From assembly GCA_938012815.1 (NCBI GenBank), contig CALLVV010000069.1, forward strand, positions 1 to 7,936: a DNA stretch of 7,936 nt. Direction: 5' to 3'. Source of the stretch: an uncultured Propionibacteriaceae bacterium. GTDB taxonomy: Bacteria; Actinomycetota; Actinomycetes; Propionibacteriales; Propionibacteriaceae. Positions 1 through 6,260 of the stretch are shown in pieces; position 1 is the first letter of the stretch, and each line of letters starts with the position of its first letter. The notes under the pieces are model-generated. The model had not been told where the DNA came from. It made no database searches and worked only from the letters and a program-made list of their open reading frames with translations. The position numbers were made by a program, and so were the translations under genes.

Positions 1-2
1 GC

Positions 3-563
3 CTCGACCGCGCCGCCTACCAGCTCTACCGCGAGGCCGGGGCCGGTCACGACCAGGCGCTGCACAACTCCTTGCTGTGTCCGGCGTGGGCCGGGATCCA
101 CAACGCCCCCGGCCTCGGAACGTGGGAGATCGAACTCCAAGCACCACCCTCGGACCGGGTGGAGCTGGTGGCCATGCTGTGGCCCCAGGACGACCGGGAC
201 TGGCCCCGTGGAGAGATCAACCTCCTTGAGGGCCGCGTTGGCACTGGTCGGACGATGACGAATCTTCACTGGTCCGATCCCGAAACAGACAAGCCCGCTC
301 ACGCACCCGAGGAGATCGACCTTGACGTCACCGGATGGCACCGCTACCAGGTGGACATCACCCCGGACCTTGTCCGCTGGCTCGTCGATGGCCGGCCCCG
401 CCGCGAACTCCACACCCCGCACACCCCACACGACCTCCCCCTCCACCTGGTGGTCCAGGCCGGTGTCAACCCCGCCATCCGCGACGACTGGCACGACGAC
501 CTGGAGTGGGAGCAGACCATCCTGTTCCGCCCCCTGCAGGCCCCGCGTGAACCGCTGACATGA
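3..563 (+). CDS. Family-16 glycoside hydrolase-like protein, 3' part
   Basis: The reading frame is open to the left edge, so the gene starts outside the window; a TTG at 72 is inside the domain and is not the likely start. The visible part ends at TGA 561-563. It resembles the beta-jelly-roll of GH16 (laminarinase/lichenase-like) enzymes: a GTWEIEL strand, then VELVAMLWP, then the active-site strand WPRGEINLLEG at about 201-233, then a TGWHRYQVDITPD strand and a VRWLVDGRP strand, as in GH16 proteins where the ligand-facing strands are followed by 'W..Y..EWTP..I..YVDG'. The GH16 signature is E-[ILV]-D-x-x-E. Both glutamates are present here (codons 213 and 228) but the aspartate is Asn (codon 219). 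The protein ends soon after the domain, with no C-terminal anchor. Catalytic activity on a beta-glucan or exopolysaccharide is inferred only. No secretion signal can be judged because the N-terminus is missing. Confidence 0.72.
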   Translation, partial: LDRAAYQLYREAGAGHDQALHNSLLCPAWAGIHNAPGLGTWEIELQAPPSDRVELVAMLWPQDDRDWPRGEINLLEGRVGTGRTMTNLHWSDPETDKPAHAPEEIDLDVTGWHRYQVDITPDLVRWLVDGRPRRELHTPHTPHDLPLHLVVQAGVNPAIRDDWHDDLEWEQTILFRPLQAPREPLT

Positions 564-583
564 CCCACCTCCGATCACAGTAA

Positions 584-601
584 CGCTACTTATAAGTAGC
601 G
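584..601. promoter_or_regulatory. 18-bp perfect palindrome, likely operator/promoter of the XRE gene
   Basis: CGCTACTTATAAGTAGCG is its own reverse complement over all 18 bases and ends 19 nt before the GTG start of the XRE regulator. Its centre contains TATAAG (591-596), which could serve as a -10 box with transcription starting near 603. The core ACTTATAAGT resembles the symmetrical C-boxes (ACTTATAG-type) bound by restriction-modification controller proteins, the family the downstream protein resembles. Autoregulation by promoter occlusion is inferred. No T-run follows, so it is not an intrinsic terminator for the gene on its left. Confidence 0.6.
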
Positions 602-620
602 GACTCAGAAGCTGGAACAT

Positions 621-899
621 GTGGCGATCGGAGACCTGCAGCGAGTGGTCGGCAGAAACCTCCGCGCCCACCGAGAGGCGAAGGGCATGTCCCAGGAGAC
701 CTTCCCTGAGCTCCTCGGAATGCACCGCACCTACGTCGGCGCGGTGGAACGCGGGGAACGCAACCTCACTCTGGCCACCGTGGAGCGCTACGCCGGGAGG
801 ATCGGGGCGACCCCACTCGAACTACTCACGGAGCAATCACCTCCGACGCGACGCCCACACCCCCGTGCACCTCATAGAAACGACGAAAACTCGAAATAA
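621..899 (+). CDS. XRE-family regulator, restriction-modification controller (C-protein) type
   Basis: This 92-residue protein is an XRE/Cro-like helix-turn-helix transcription factor. Helix 2 is around SQETFPELLG (residues 24-33) and the recognition helix around HRTYVGAVERGERN (35-48), followed by LTLATVERYAGRIG and the PLELL helix that closes the five-helix fold. The HRTY...ERGERN..L pattern is shared with C proteins that time restriction-modification gene expression (e.g. C.BclI-like), though general XRE repressors can carry it too. The start is GTG 621; an ATG two bases upstream is in another frame. The Shine-Dalgarno is poor. The last 20 or so residues are Pro/Arg/His-rich and probably disordered. 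No restriction endonuclease or methyltransferase follows; the next 350 bp hold no clear gene. It may regulate itself through the palindrome just upstream, or be an orphan of a lost system. Confidence 0.85.
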   Translation: MAIGDLQRVVGRNLRAHREAKGMSQETFPELLGMHRTYVGAVERGERNLTLATVERYAGRIGATPLELLTEQSPPTRRPHPRAPHRNDENSK

Positions 900-1222
900 T
901 CGAACACATTAGGTAATACCTGTACTACGTCAAGGCCGGGAAATCAGCGACGGGTTCGACGAGGCGAACCACCCCGGGAGCCGCCCGGCGTTCCCCATCA
1001 CGGCCCGCTTCTCGCGCTCCTGGCCGCACTCCGGCACCGGCATGACACAGAGTTATGCTCCGCGCGTTCGATTAAATCCGACTCTTGTCACTTCCCACGA
1101 AAACGGTGACAGTCATGCCGCTTCCACCACTTGACGCCAAGGTCCAGACAGGCGGTCAGTTGCGGCGGTCCACGGCACGACCGATCCCCGGCCTCCAGCA
1201 CGATCCAAGTTCGACCCATTTT
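900..1222. other. Gene-poor stretch after the XRE gene
   Basis: No intact gene is visible. A short palindrome AGGTAATACCT lies at 911-921. The plus frame from about 922 reads somewhat protein-like (for example EISDGFDEANHPGSRP) but has no plausible start and no family I recognise; it may be a decayed remnant. A 6-bp inverted repeat, TGTCAC at 1086-1091 and GTGACA at 1106-1111, is too weak and lacks a T-run to call a terminator. Confidence 0.4.
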
Positions 1223-1237
1223 GTATTACATAAGACA
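1222..1237 (+). promoter_or_regulatory. Candidate operator/promoter of the toxin-antitoxin operon
   Basis: TGTATTACATAAGACA is an AT-rich near-palindrome (two mismatched pairs, one of them central) ending 8 nt before the antitoxin GTG. RHH antitoxins normally repress their own operon by binding such short repeats. The stretch probably also holds the -10 region. No Shine-Dalgarno is seen before the GTG, so a leaderless or very short leader transcript is possible. The call rests on position and symmetry only. Confidence 0.35.
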
Positions 1238-1245
1238 CTGTTGTC

Positions 1246-1508
1246 GTGGGTAAGCGGATGATTCAGGGACGCGAGGTCTCGGACGCCCAGGTTCAGGCGT
1301 GGGCGGATGAGGCCGAAGCGGGCTATAACGTTGAGGAGTTGCAGAAACGCTGGAGGGTGTCCACCCCGGGCGGGAAGCGCCTCCCGGGTAGCACCGACCC
1401 GAGTACTCCGACGAGGAACTGGCCGAGCTGATGGCACGCGCCGAGCGTGAAGGCCTGGACCGCTCCGCTGCGATCCGGGCTGCCGTGCGCGAGTGGGCTC
1501 GCGCGTGA
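1246..1508 (+). pseudogene. CopG/RHH antitoxin, broken by two frameshifts
   Basis: The first 37 codons read VGKRMIQGREVSDAQVQAWA followed by DEAEAGYNVEELQKRWR, the N-terminus of an actinobacterial ribbon-helix-helix antitoxin family. The reading then fails in this frame (stop TGA 1429-1431). From about 1355 the next frame gives GCPPRAGSASRVAPTR, the expected basic linker. From about 1404 the third frame gives YSDEELAELMARAEREGLDR then SAAIRAAVREWARA and stops at TGA 1506-1508; this is the RHH helix pair. Each break can be explained by loss of two bases or gain of one. Joined, the product would be about 85-87 residues, normal for the family. The stop overlaps the toxin start as GTGA (1505-1508), showing the original translational coupling. 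GTG 1246 fits the conserved N-terminus better than ATG 1258. Sequencing error is an alternative, but the neighbouring toxin is also broken. Confidence 0.78.
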
Positions 1509-1826
1509 TCGTCGCCCCGTCCGCGCGTAAACACGGAGGCTTATTCACAGGCGACGCGTCGACCAGCGAAATCCCTAGTCAGAGCGCACTTGAGGATGGC
1601 TGTGAATAAGCCTCACGGGATCAGCGACGAGGACGCGATCACTGCCGCGCGGTCAGCACTGGCAGGCGGACCACTGGACGACGAGAACCCGCAGCGTGAA
1701 TTGAGAATCAGGCCGGACACGGCAGGTCGCCTCCCGGGAATCGTCGTGTTGCTGTAGGACGACGCTGAAACAGAGATCATTCACGCGATGAAAGCCAGAA
1801 CCGCATATCGACGACTCGCCTCCTGA
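1505..1826 (+). pseudogene. Toxin of the RHH toxin-antitoxin pair, interrupted by a MITE-like insertion and a nonsense codon
   Basis: GTG 1505 overlaps the antitoxin stop by four bases. It encodes VIVAPSARKHG and is then interrupted by foreign sequence at 1537. Deleting 82 bp (77-bp element plus one 5-bp target copy) gives VIVAPSARKHGISDEDAITA, then ARSALAGGPLDDENPQRELR, IRPDTAGRLPGIVVLL, a TAG at 1755-1757, and in the same frame DDAETEIIHAMKARTAYRR ending at TGA 1824-1826. The restored gene is about 79 residues. The pattern 'ARKHG.S.ED...A', 'REL.IG.DT.GRLLE', 'IHAMKAR..Y' matches small actinobacterial toxins paired with this antitoxin type (annotated as BrnT-like or simply 'toxin'). The family assignment is from memory of the motifs; the exact fold is not certain. 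Insertion, nonsense codon and the broken antitoxin together mean the module is dead. Confidence 0.75.
1537..1613. mobile_element. 77-bp MITE-like non-autonomous element with 14-bp TIRs and 5-bp target duplication
   Basis: The ends are perfect inverted repeats: AGGCTTATTCACAG at 1537-1550 and CTGTGAATAAGCCT at 1600-1613, with 49 bp between. They are flanked by a direct repeat CACGG at 1532-1536 and 1614-1618, a target-site duplication. Taking out the element and one CACGG fuses ...K-H-G with I-S-D-E-D in one frame of the toxin gene, independent proof of insertion. The 49-bp interior has no coding capacity. It must have been moved in trans by a DDE transposase recognising these ends; none is in the window, and I cannot assign the IS family from the termini. 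Confidence 0.85.
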
Positions 1827-2363
1827 AGCAGCCCACCGCCCTGCAACTCCGCCGTGAACTCGAAACCATGCCGTCGCCTCCAGCACCCACCACTTACACC
1901 ATTTCTAGGACAGTCCCCACGAGAGGCTCCACAGGTGGAGGTTGTCCCGTCAGGTTCCGGCCAGCCACCACATGCAGCCCACACGACCTCCGTTTCCGGC
2001 TGCTGACACATGGCCTCGGCCGCTGGACTCCACACCCGCAGCGGTTTCGACACAGGTGATTCCCTCGTCGCAGCCCCCAGCGCCGAGGATGAACCCCGTG
2101 TTTGAGGTCCTCTATGGCGATCGTGAGGACATGGTCGCCGCCCTGGCGGGTATCCGACGAGGAGAACCTTGCGGCGCACCGGAGCCGTCGAGTGTCTACG
2201 TGAACTGGCCGCGGCGAAACAGGCGGCCCGGGACGGGGCGCATTGGCGTGACTGTTCGCCATGATTTCGAGACAACTCCTCGACTTCCCTTCCCCGGCAC
2301 CCCGCCTGTGATTACTCTTGTGCTCAGCATCCCAGTCAACGCTTTCGCAGTGTGGAGCATCAC
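1827..2363. other. Non-coding or decayed sequence upstream of the lipoprotein gene
   Basis: No intact gene is convincing. Short coding-like segments appear in changing plus frames: GDREDMVAALAGIRRGE at about 2116-2166 and then, after a frame change, TGAVECLRELAAAKQAARDG at about 2178-2239, ending at a TGA soon after. These have the helical Ala/Arg/Glu composition of small regulators or antitoxins but no family is recognisable. Minus-strand open frames here are long but Cys/Arg/Pro-rich and start-poor, like shadows. The promoter of the downstream lipoprotein must lie near 2290-2350; I see no clear -35/-10 pair. Confidence 0.35.
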
Positions 2364-4862
2364 ATGAACTCACCATCGCGACCGCTGCTGACCACGCTGG
2401 TCTGTTCCCTCGTCGCGCTCACGGGCTGCGCTTCGCCCTCGGTACGGGAAGCGCTGAGTCCCTCCGATTCCCTCCCGCTCCCCGCGGCAACACAGCCGAC
2501 GGAGGATTCCCCTTGTCCCGGGCCTGTTCCGACCTCACCCCACTCAGCCTCGGCCGGAAACATCCCGTCCGCACCCACATCGACAGCCACCCGTCCGGGT
2601 TCTGGCCTGCCGGAGTTCCACTCCCTGGCCGAGGCGCGGAAGCAACTCCCGAAGGACTCGGCGGGTTTCATCCTGACCGATGGCATCACCTCACTCGCCT
2701 ACGCGAAGGGTACCGGGGACGGCGAGGTCACCATCAACGGGACGACCTACGCCACCACGTTCGAAGAGACCAAGGACGGTAGAAAAGAAAGGTTCGTTCC
2801 TCTGCTGGCGCAGGATATTCCCGCCGATGCGACGTCCACCCTCACGGCAGCTCTGGATCTCGCCAAACAACGTGGCGTCGGGGTCCGGTTGAGCCCGTCG
2901 CAGAGCTACACGGTCTCTTCCGAGCTTCTGCTCCCGAAGGGAATGAAGTACTTCGACGGCGCGGGCGCCACCATCACAGCCGCGATCAAGGGCGGGACCA
3001 GCAGTGATCCGAAGAATGTTTTCCGAATCGCACCCGGCTCCAACGGAACAACCCTGACCAATACCACGATCAACATGACGGGTTCCGACCCCCATACCCG
3101 CGGGGTGCTGGCCTTCGCAAATAGCAAGGGGAACATCAGCGATGTGACCATCAGTGGTCTGACCATCGCCAATTCCAGGTATCGCGGCATCGCAGTGCTG
3201 GGACGTGAAGGTGATGTTGACAACATCCGCATCGAGAACAACCAGATCACAGTACCGCCCAAATTCCAACGCACCGATGGGGTGGTTGCGATCGGCGTCT
3301 ACTCCGGCCTCTCGGCGGACTCCAGGCCGGTCTACGACCGATTCGTGACAACCGGTGAGGTGCCGAAACTCACCCACAAGGCCACCCGGGTCACCGTCTC
3401 CGGGAACCGCATCACGGGCGGGTACTACGGCATCGAGTTCTCCGGGGTCGGTTGCAGCGTCGTGAGCAACAACTTCTCCACCATGAACACCCGCAACCTG
3501 TCCATGCAGGACAGCTCCTACAGGAACACGGTGGAGGACAACCACTTCAACTACAGCGTCTCATCGTCCGTTCACCTGGCATACGGGTCACACAACAACA
3601 CGATCCGGAGCAACACGATCGTCACCGGCATCTCCATGGGGCAGGGGCTGCTCCAGGCCTACCAGGGCAGCCACGACAACACCTTCCAGGACAACACCAT
3701 CGAAGCCTTCGAGGACACGGCGGTGAAAGTCCCCGACCCCCAAAACCCCGACAAGATCGACAGAAGCACCAAACAGCCCCACTGGATGCTGTACGTCGGC
3801 CCTCACTCGGACAACAACACCTTCGCCGGAAACGTCCTCTCAGGACAGGCCAATAGGGCGGTCGTCGCAGTGGAGTCGATCTGGGACAAGCAGTCCTCGT
3901 CCTCCGGCGAAGTGAACGGGAACCCGTACTCGTACATGGGGACTAATCCAAAGTACCCGAAAACCTCCATCGAGGTGAACTATGTCGGGGGACGAAGGGA
4001 CCTCACGGGGACCACGATCACCGGCAACGTGATGCTGCCCACCGGATCCCCGTTCTACGTGGCCGCCGATGTCTCCAAGGGCTTGTCGGTGAAGAACAAT
4101 GACGTCGCCAGGGCTTCGGAGGGCAACGAGCGTCTCATCGGCAACAACACAGGCCTGAACCTGTCCGGGAACCAGTTGGCGGGCACCGGCTACCCAGTCG
4201 ACAAGCCCTTGATCCAGCACGAGGGCACCCGTGACGGAGTCGGCACGGCACGCGTCACCTACACCGACCAGACGATCGGCACCCATCACTCCCGGATCAC
4301 CACGCAGCAGGGCGATGACAAGGACACCAACCTCGTCATCGACTCCCCCAACGACACCGTGACCGACGCCGGGGGCAACGACACCCTCCACGCCGCCGTC
4401 GACTCGACCCTGCCGTCGGGGGTGGAGAATCTCCGGATGCTGGGCAGCAATCCGCTGCGAGCCACGGGCAACGACCTGCCGAACACGATGCGCGGCAACT
4501 CCGCGGACAACGTCATTGACGGCGCCGCCGGCGATGACACTCTGGCAGGCAGTCAGGGAAAGGACACCCTCACCGGTGGCGCGGGACATGACAGGTTCGT
4601 CCTGGACGGCCAACTGAACGGTGACGTCGACACGATCAGGGATTTCACCACGGGACAGGACAAGATCAACCTGCCCGTCGCCACCTTCGGCGGGCTGAGC
4701 GGCAACTGGTTCACCACCGATGCGGTCTCCGCCACCACGCGGGTGTATCAGCAGGGGGAGACGTTGTTCTTCGACGCCGACGGCTCGGGCACACTGTTCA
4801 CCCCGGTCGCATTCGCGACGCTGCCGCAGGGAGTCCAGCTCACCGTCAACGACTTCGCCTGA
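2364..4862 (+). CDS. Secreted lipoprotein with parallel beta-helix and C-terminal RTX calcium-binding domain
   Basis: ATG 2364 is chosen over GTG 2352 because GGAG (2354-2357) sits 6 nt before it and the signal peptide then starts properly. Residues 1-22 are a lipoprotein signal with lipobox LTGC and lipidated Cys22. A Pro/Ser/Thr linker runs to about 82. Residues 144-200 match the pectate-lyase-type entry of a right-handed beta-helix (STLTAALDLAKQRGVG, then a GAGATIT strand). Coils with Asn ladders run to about 606 (HNNTIRSNTI, HDNTFQDNTI, DNNTFAGNVL). RTX nonapeptides span about 670-745 (GGNDTL, VENLRMLG, GAAGDDTLAGSQGKDTLTGG), followed to 832 by the DTIRDFTTGQDKINL and FFDADGSGT elements of serralysin/AlgE-type C-terminal domains. 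Helix plus RTX is the layout of AlgE mannuronan C5-epimerases, but it also occurs in lyases and polysaccharide-binding proteins, and no active site can be assigned. The expected location is the outer membrane face, with folding dependent on calcium. No operon partner is adjacent. Confidence 0.88.
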   Translation: MNSPSRPLLTTLVCSLVALTGCASPSVREALSPSDSLPLPAATQPTEDSPCPGPVPTSPHSASAGNIPSAPTSTATRPGSGLPEFHSLAEARKQLPKDSAGFILTDGITSLAYAKGTGDGEVTINGTTYATTFEETKDGRKERFVPLLAQDIPADATSTLTAALDLAKQRGVGVRLSPSQSYTVSSELLLPKGMKYFDGAGATITAAIKGGTSSDPKNVFRIAPGSNGTTLTNTTINMTGSDPHTRGVLAFANSKGNISDVTISGLTIANSRYRGIAVLGREGDVDNIRIENNQITVPPKFQRTDGVVAIGVYSGLSADSRPVYDRFVTTGEVPKLTHKATRVTVSGNRITGGYYGIEFSGVGCSVVSNNFSTMNTRNLSMQDSSYRNTVEDNHFNYSVSSSVHLAYGSHNNTIRSNTIVTGISMGQGLLQAYQGSHDNTFQDNTIEAFEDTAVKVPDPQNPDKIDRSTKQPHWMLYVGPHSDNNTFAGNVLSGQANRAVVAVESIWDKQSSSSGEVNGNPYSYMGTNPKYPKTSIEVNYVGGRRDLTGTTITGNVMLPTGSPFYVAADVSKGLSVKNNDVARASEGNERLIGNNTGLNLSGNQLAGTGYPVDKPLIQHEGTRDGVGTARVTYTDQTIGTHHSRITTQQGDDKDTNLVIDSPNDTVTDAGGNDTLHAAVDSTLPSGVENLRMLGSNPLRATGNDLPNTMRGNSADNVIDGAAGDDTLAGSQGKDTLTGGAGHDRFVLDGQLNGDVDTIRDFTTGQDKINLPVATFGGLSGNWFTTDAVSATTRVYQQGETLFFDADGSGTLFTPVAFATLPQGVQLTVNDFA

Positions 4863-5166
4863 CCCCATCCCCACCCAAACACCCGCACCCTGGCGGTGGC
4901 GCTTGAGGACCTAGCTCATCCCCTGTTCGGTTCCACGGCCCACCAGGTCGCTTGGATCATTCCTCGGGGATTCGACACCGGCAGCCATCCCACCAGGACA
5001 CGTCAATTCCTCGACGGAGATCGTTCAGGGAACCGTCTATGGGCGACACAGGTACGGGGCCCGAAACCTTCCCACGACATGACCCCCAACTTGCCTGATC
5101 ACCGTCCACGCACGCGGCGGAGCGTCCACGCCGTGCTGGCAGGTGTCCACCGGGAGGTTCGAACGG
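4863..5166. other. Convergent intergenic region
   Basis: This lies between the stops of the plus-strand lipoprotein gene and the minus-strand membrane-protein operon. I see no gene. A direct repeat CGTCCACGC occurs at 5103-5111 and 5123-5131. An 8-bp stem with a 2-base bulge can form from 5110-5119 and 5129-5136; it has no U-tract on either strand, so it is at best a weak terminator candidate. The plus frame from GTG 4896 runs far into the opposing gene and looks spurious. Confidence 0.4.
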
Positions 5167-5631
5167 TCACAAACCATTTTCCTCGGCGACTTCTCGTGTC
5201 ATTGTTTCGTTCTCTCTCGGAGGATGTTTCTCCAACCAGTCGAGCAGGAATTTCATGAGGACGAGAGCGACCAGGCTGGCCATCAGCGCCGCGAGGAGAC
5301 TCTGGAAGAACGTTGTGAACAGCCACGCGACCGAGAGCCATATGAGGAGGTCTTCGAAGACGTCGTCGATTCTCCGGAAAATCCCGATGACGAGAAGAGC
5401 CGTCAGGAACGCATTGATGACCGTGGTGATGATCCAGAAAGCAGGAAACATCCACAGGAGGTTGAGCCAGAGCCACGGATCGTGGCTCCGCAGCTCACCG
5501 ACGCCCGGAACGAGGGCGACGCCCACCACGCCCACCGCCATCGGCACGGCGGCAACGGCGCTGATAGCGACAAGGAGACAGAACATGATGACCGCACCCC
5601 AGAAGGTGACGGGCTGATTCTTTGAACTCAT
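5167..5631 (-). CDS. Unrecognised 154-residue polytopic membrane protein
   Basis: The start is the ATG at 5631-5629, preceded by a strong Shine-Dalgarno GAGAGGAG (5646-5639) at 7 nt; the frame is open further upstream but that part overlaps the preceding gene and reads as nonsense. Hydrophobic segments lie at about residues 9-42, 53-84, 92-114 and 115-133, giving four or more membrane spans. The C-terminal tail (KHPPRENETMTREVAEENGL) is charged and probably cytoplasmic. A short RRIDD loop follows the second segment. It is the second gene of a two-gene operon, 17 nt after the 71-residue gene. I recognise no family. Small multi-span proteins next to a small peptide gene can be immunity or export proteins, but nothing here proves that. 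Confidence 0.75.
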   Translation of the reverse strand: MSSKNQPVTFWGAVIMFCLLVAISAVAAVPMAVGVVGVALVPGVGELRSHDPWLWLNLLWMFPAFWIITTVINAFLTALLVIGIFRRIDDVFEDLLIWLSVAWLFTTFFQSLLAALMASLVALVLMKFLLDWLEKHPPRENETMTREVAEENGL

Positions 5632-5648
5632 GTTCTGGCTCCTCTCGT

Positions 5649-5864
5649 TCAGGCGAACGTCACGAACCACCACGTGATTTCGATGGCCACGTCTACCGGG
5701 ATGCCGTTCTGGGTGAAGAAGGTTGCGATACCCAGCTCGGTCGTGGCTTCGATCGAGTCTACCAAGCCATAGATCTTGTCCGCCCAGGCGCAGACCGGGT
5801 TCGGCAGGCATGGGCGTCCGTATGTCAGGGCTATTTTGATCGTTTTCCTGAGGATGGAACCCAA
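5649..5864 (-). CDS. Unrecognised 71-residue small protein, first gene of the minus-strand operon
   Basis: The frame runs from TTG at 5864-5862 to TGA at 5651-5649. There is no ATG or GTG in frame, and the frame is closed upstream by TAG near 5896, so TTG is the best start, with a modest GGGCAGAAG purine tract before it. The product starts basic (GSILRKTIKIALTYG), has two cysteines, Cys19 and Cys25, in RPCLPNPVCAW, a middle amphipathic part (DKIYGLVDSIEATTELGIAT), and ends in a hydrophobic EITWWFVTFA. It is tightly followed by a well-primed membrane-protein gene. The sequence is clearly protein-like, but no family is recognised. The cysteine pair could form a disulphide if exported; no cleavable signal peptide is seen. 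A small secreted peptide with a membrane partner is one possibility. Confidence 0.6.
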   Translation of the reverse strand: MGSILRKTIKIALTYGRPCLPNPVCAWADKIYGLVDSIEATTELGIATFFTQNGIPVDVAIEITWWFVTFA

Positions 5865-5897
5865 AGACTTCTGCCCATTACTGGCCCTGCCGCCTAG

Positions 5898-6110
5898 CTA
5901 GCCAATTTCACGCGCAACCTGAGCACCCTCCTGATCGCCCGCCACTACCGCTCGGCGCGCGATGACTTCCCGGTCGATGGCGCTGATGCCCCCGACAGTC
6001 CGCGCACCGTTCTGGTCGTCCGCGAGGGCTACCGGAACGATCAGGCATCCCAGATGCACCAATATGCGGCCAGAAGCAACCACATGGCCTCCACGACCCG
6101 TGATCGATGA
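5898..6110 (+). pseudogene. Headless gene fragment of unknown family
   Basis: The frame begins right after TAG 5895-5897 and reads ANFTRNLSTLLIARHYRSAR, then DDFPVDGADAPDSPRTVLVV, then REGYRNDQASQMHQYAARSN, ending at TGA 6108-6110. Composition and GC-rich third positions look like a real C-terminal coding segment of about 70 residues, yet there is no start codon or ribosome site at the left end, and it abuts the oppositely oriented small operon. It is therefore most likely the 3' end of a larger gene cut by a rearrangement near 5897. The stop overlaps an ATG as ATGA (6107-6110), a coupling typical of compact mobile-element operons, but the downstream frame is short and not protein-like. I do not recognise the family. 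Confidence 0.45.
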
Positions 6111-6186
6111 CCACCCTGACACCGAGAACCCGAAATGAGACGACGCAGGCCGCGCAACACCGCCACCACCCAGCTCCCCGGCAACC

Positions 6187-6217
6187 AAAAAACCCTCCAG
6201 GAGGAACTCCCGGAGGG
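6187..6217 (-). terminator. Intrinsic terminator on the minus strand
   Basis: Read on the minus strand, bases 6217 to 6193 form an 11-bp stem (one G-T pair) with a 3-nt loop, outer arms CCCTCC and GGAGGG, followed directly by six T (plus-strand A6 at 6187-6192). This is a textbook rho-independent structure. It faces leftward, so it would end a transcript coming from the right; the nearest minus-strand coding trace is the DUF6907-like pseudogene. No T-run exists on the plus strand. Confidence 0.8.
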
Positions 6218-6260
6218 CGGCACCCACATTCGCTTGGGTGATGTTTCGTGTAAGTCACTT

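Noticed and set aside
584..601. Palindrome as a terminator for the GH16-like gene
   Set aside because: The stem is AT-rich in its centre and no T-run follows on the plus strand; position just before the XRE start favours an operator.
3840..4874. 344-residue open frame on the minus strand opposite the lipoprotein gene, plus other long minus frames at 2691-3545
   Set aside because: They are antisense shadows of a well-supported domain-bearing gene in GC-rich DNA, with low-complexity Gly/Val/Arg composition and no ribosome site.
5103..5131. CGTCCACGC direct repeats as a repeat array or CRISPR
   Set aside because: Only two copies 20 bp apart, without a further unit or regular spacing.
4896..5258. 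120-residue plus frame after the lipoprotein gene
   Set aside because: It enters the convergent membrane-protein gene and has no ribosome site or recognisable motif.
5143..5625. 160-residue acidic plus frame
   Set aside because: It is the exact antisense of the minus-strand membrane protein, whose strong ribosome site and hydrophobic helices are the better explanation.
6107..6241. 44-codon plus frame starting at an ATGA overlap with the 5898-6110 fragment
   Set aside because: Pro/His/Gly/Arg-rich with no protein-like pattern; it runs through the hairpin. The overlap may be a relic but the product is not supported.
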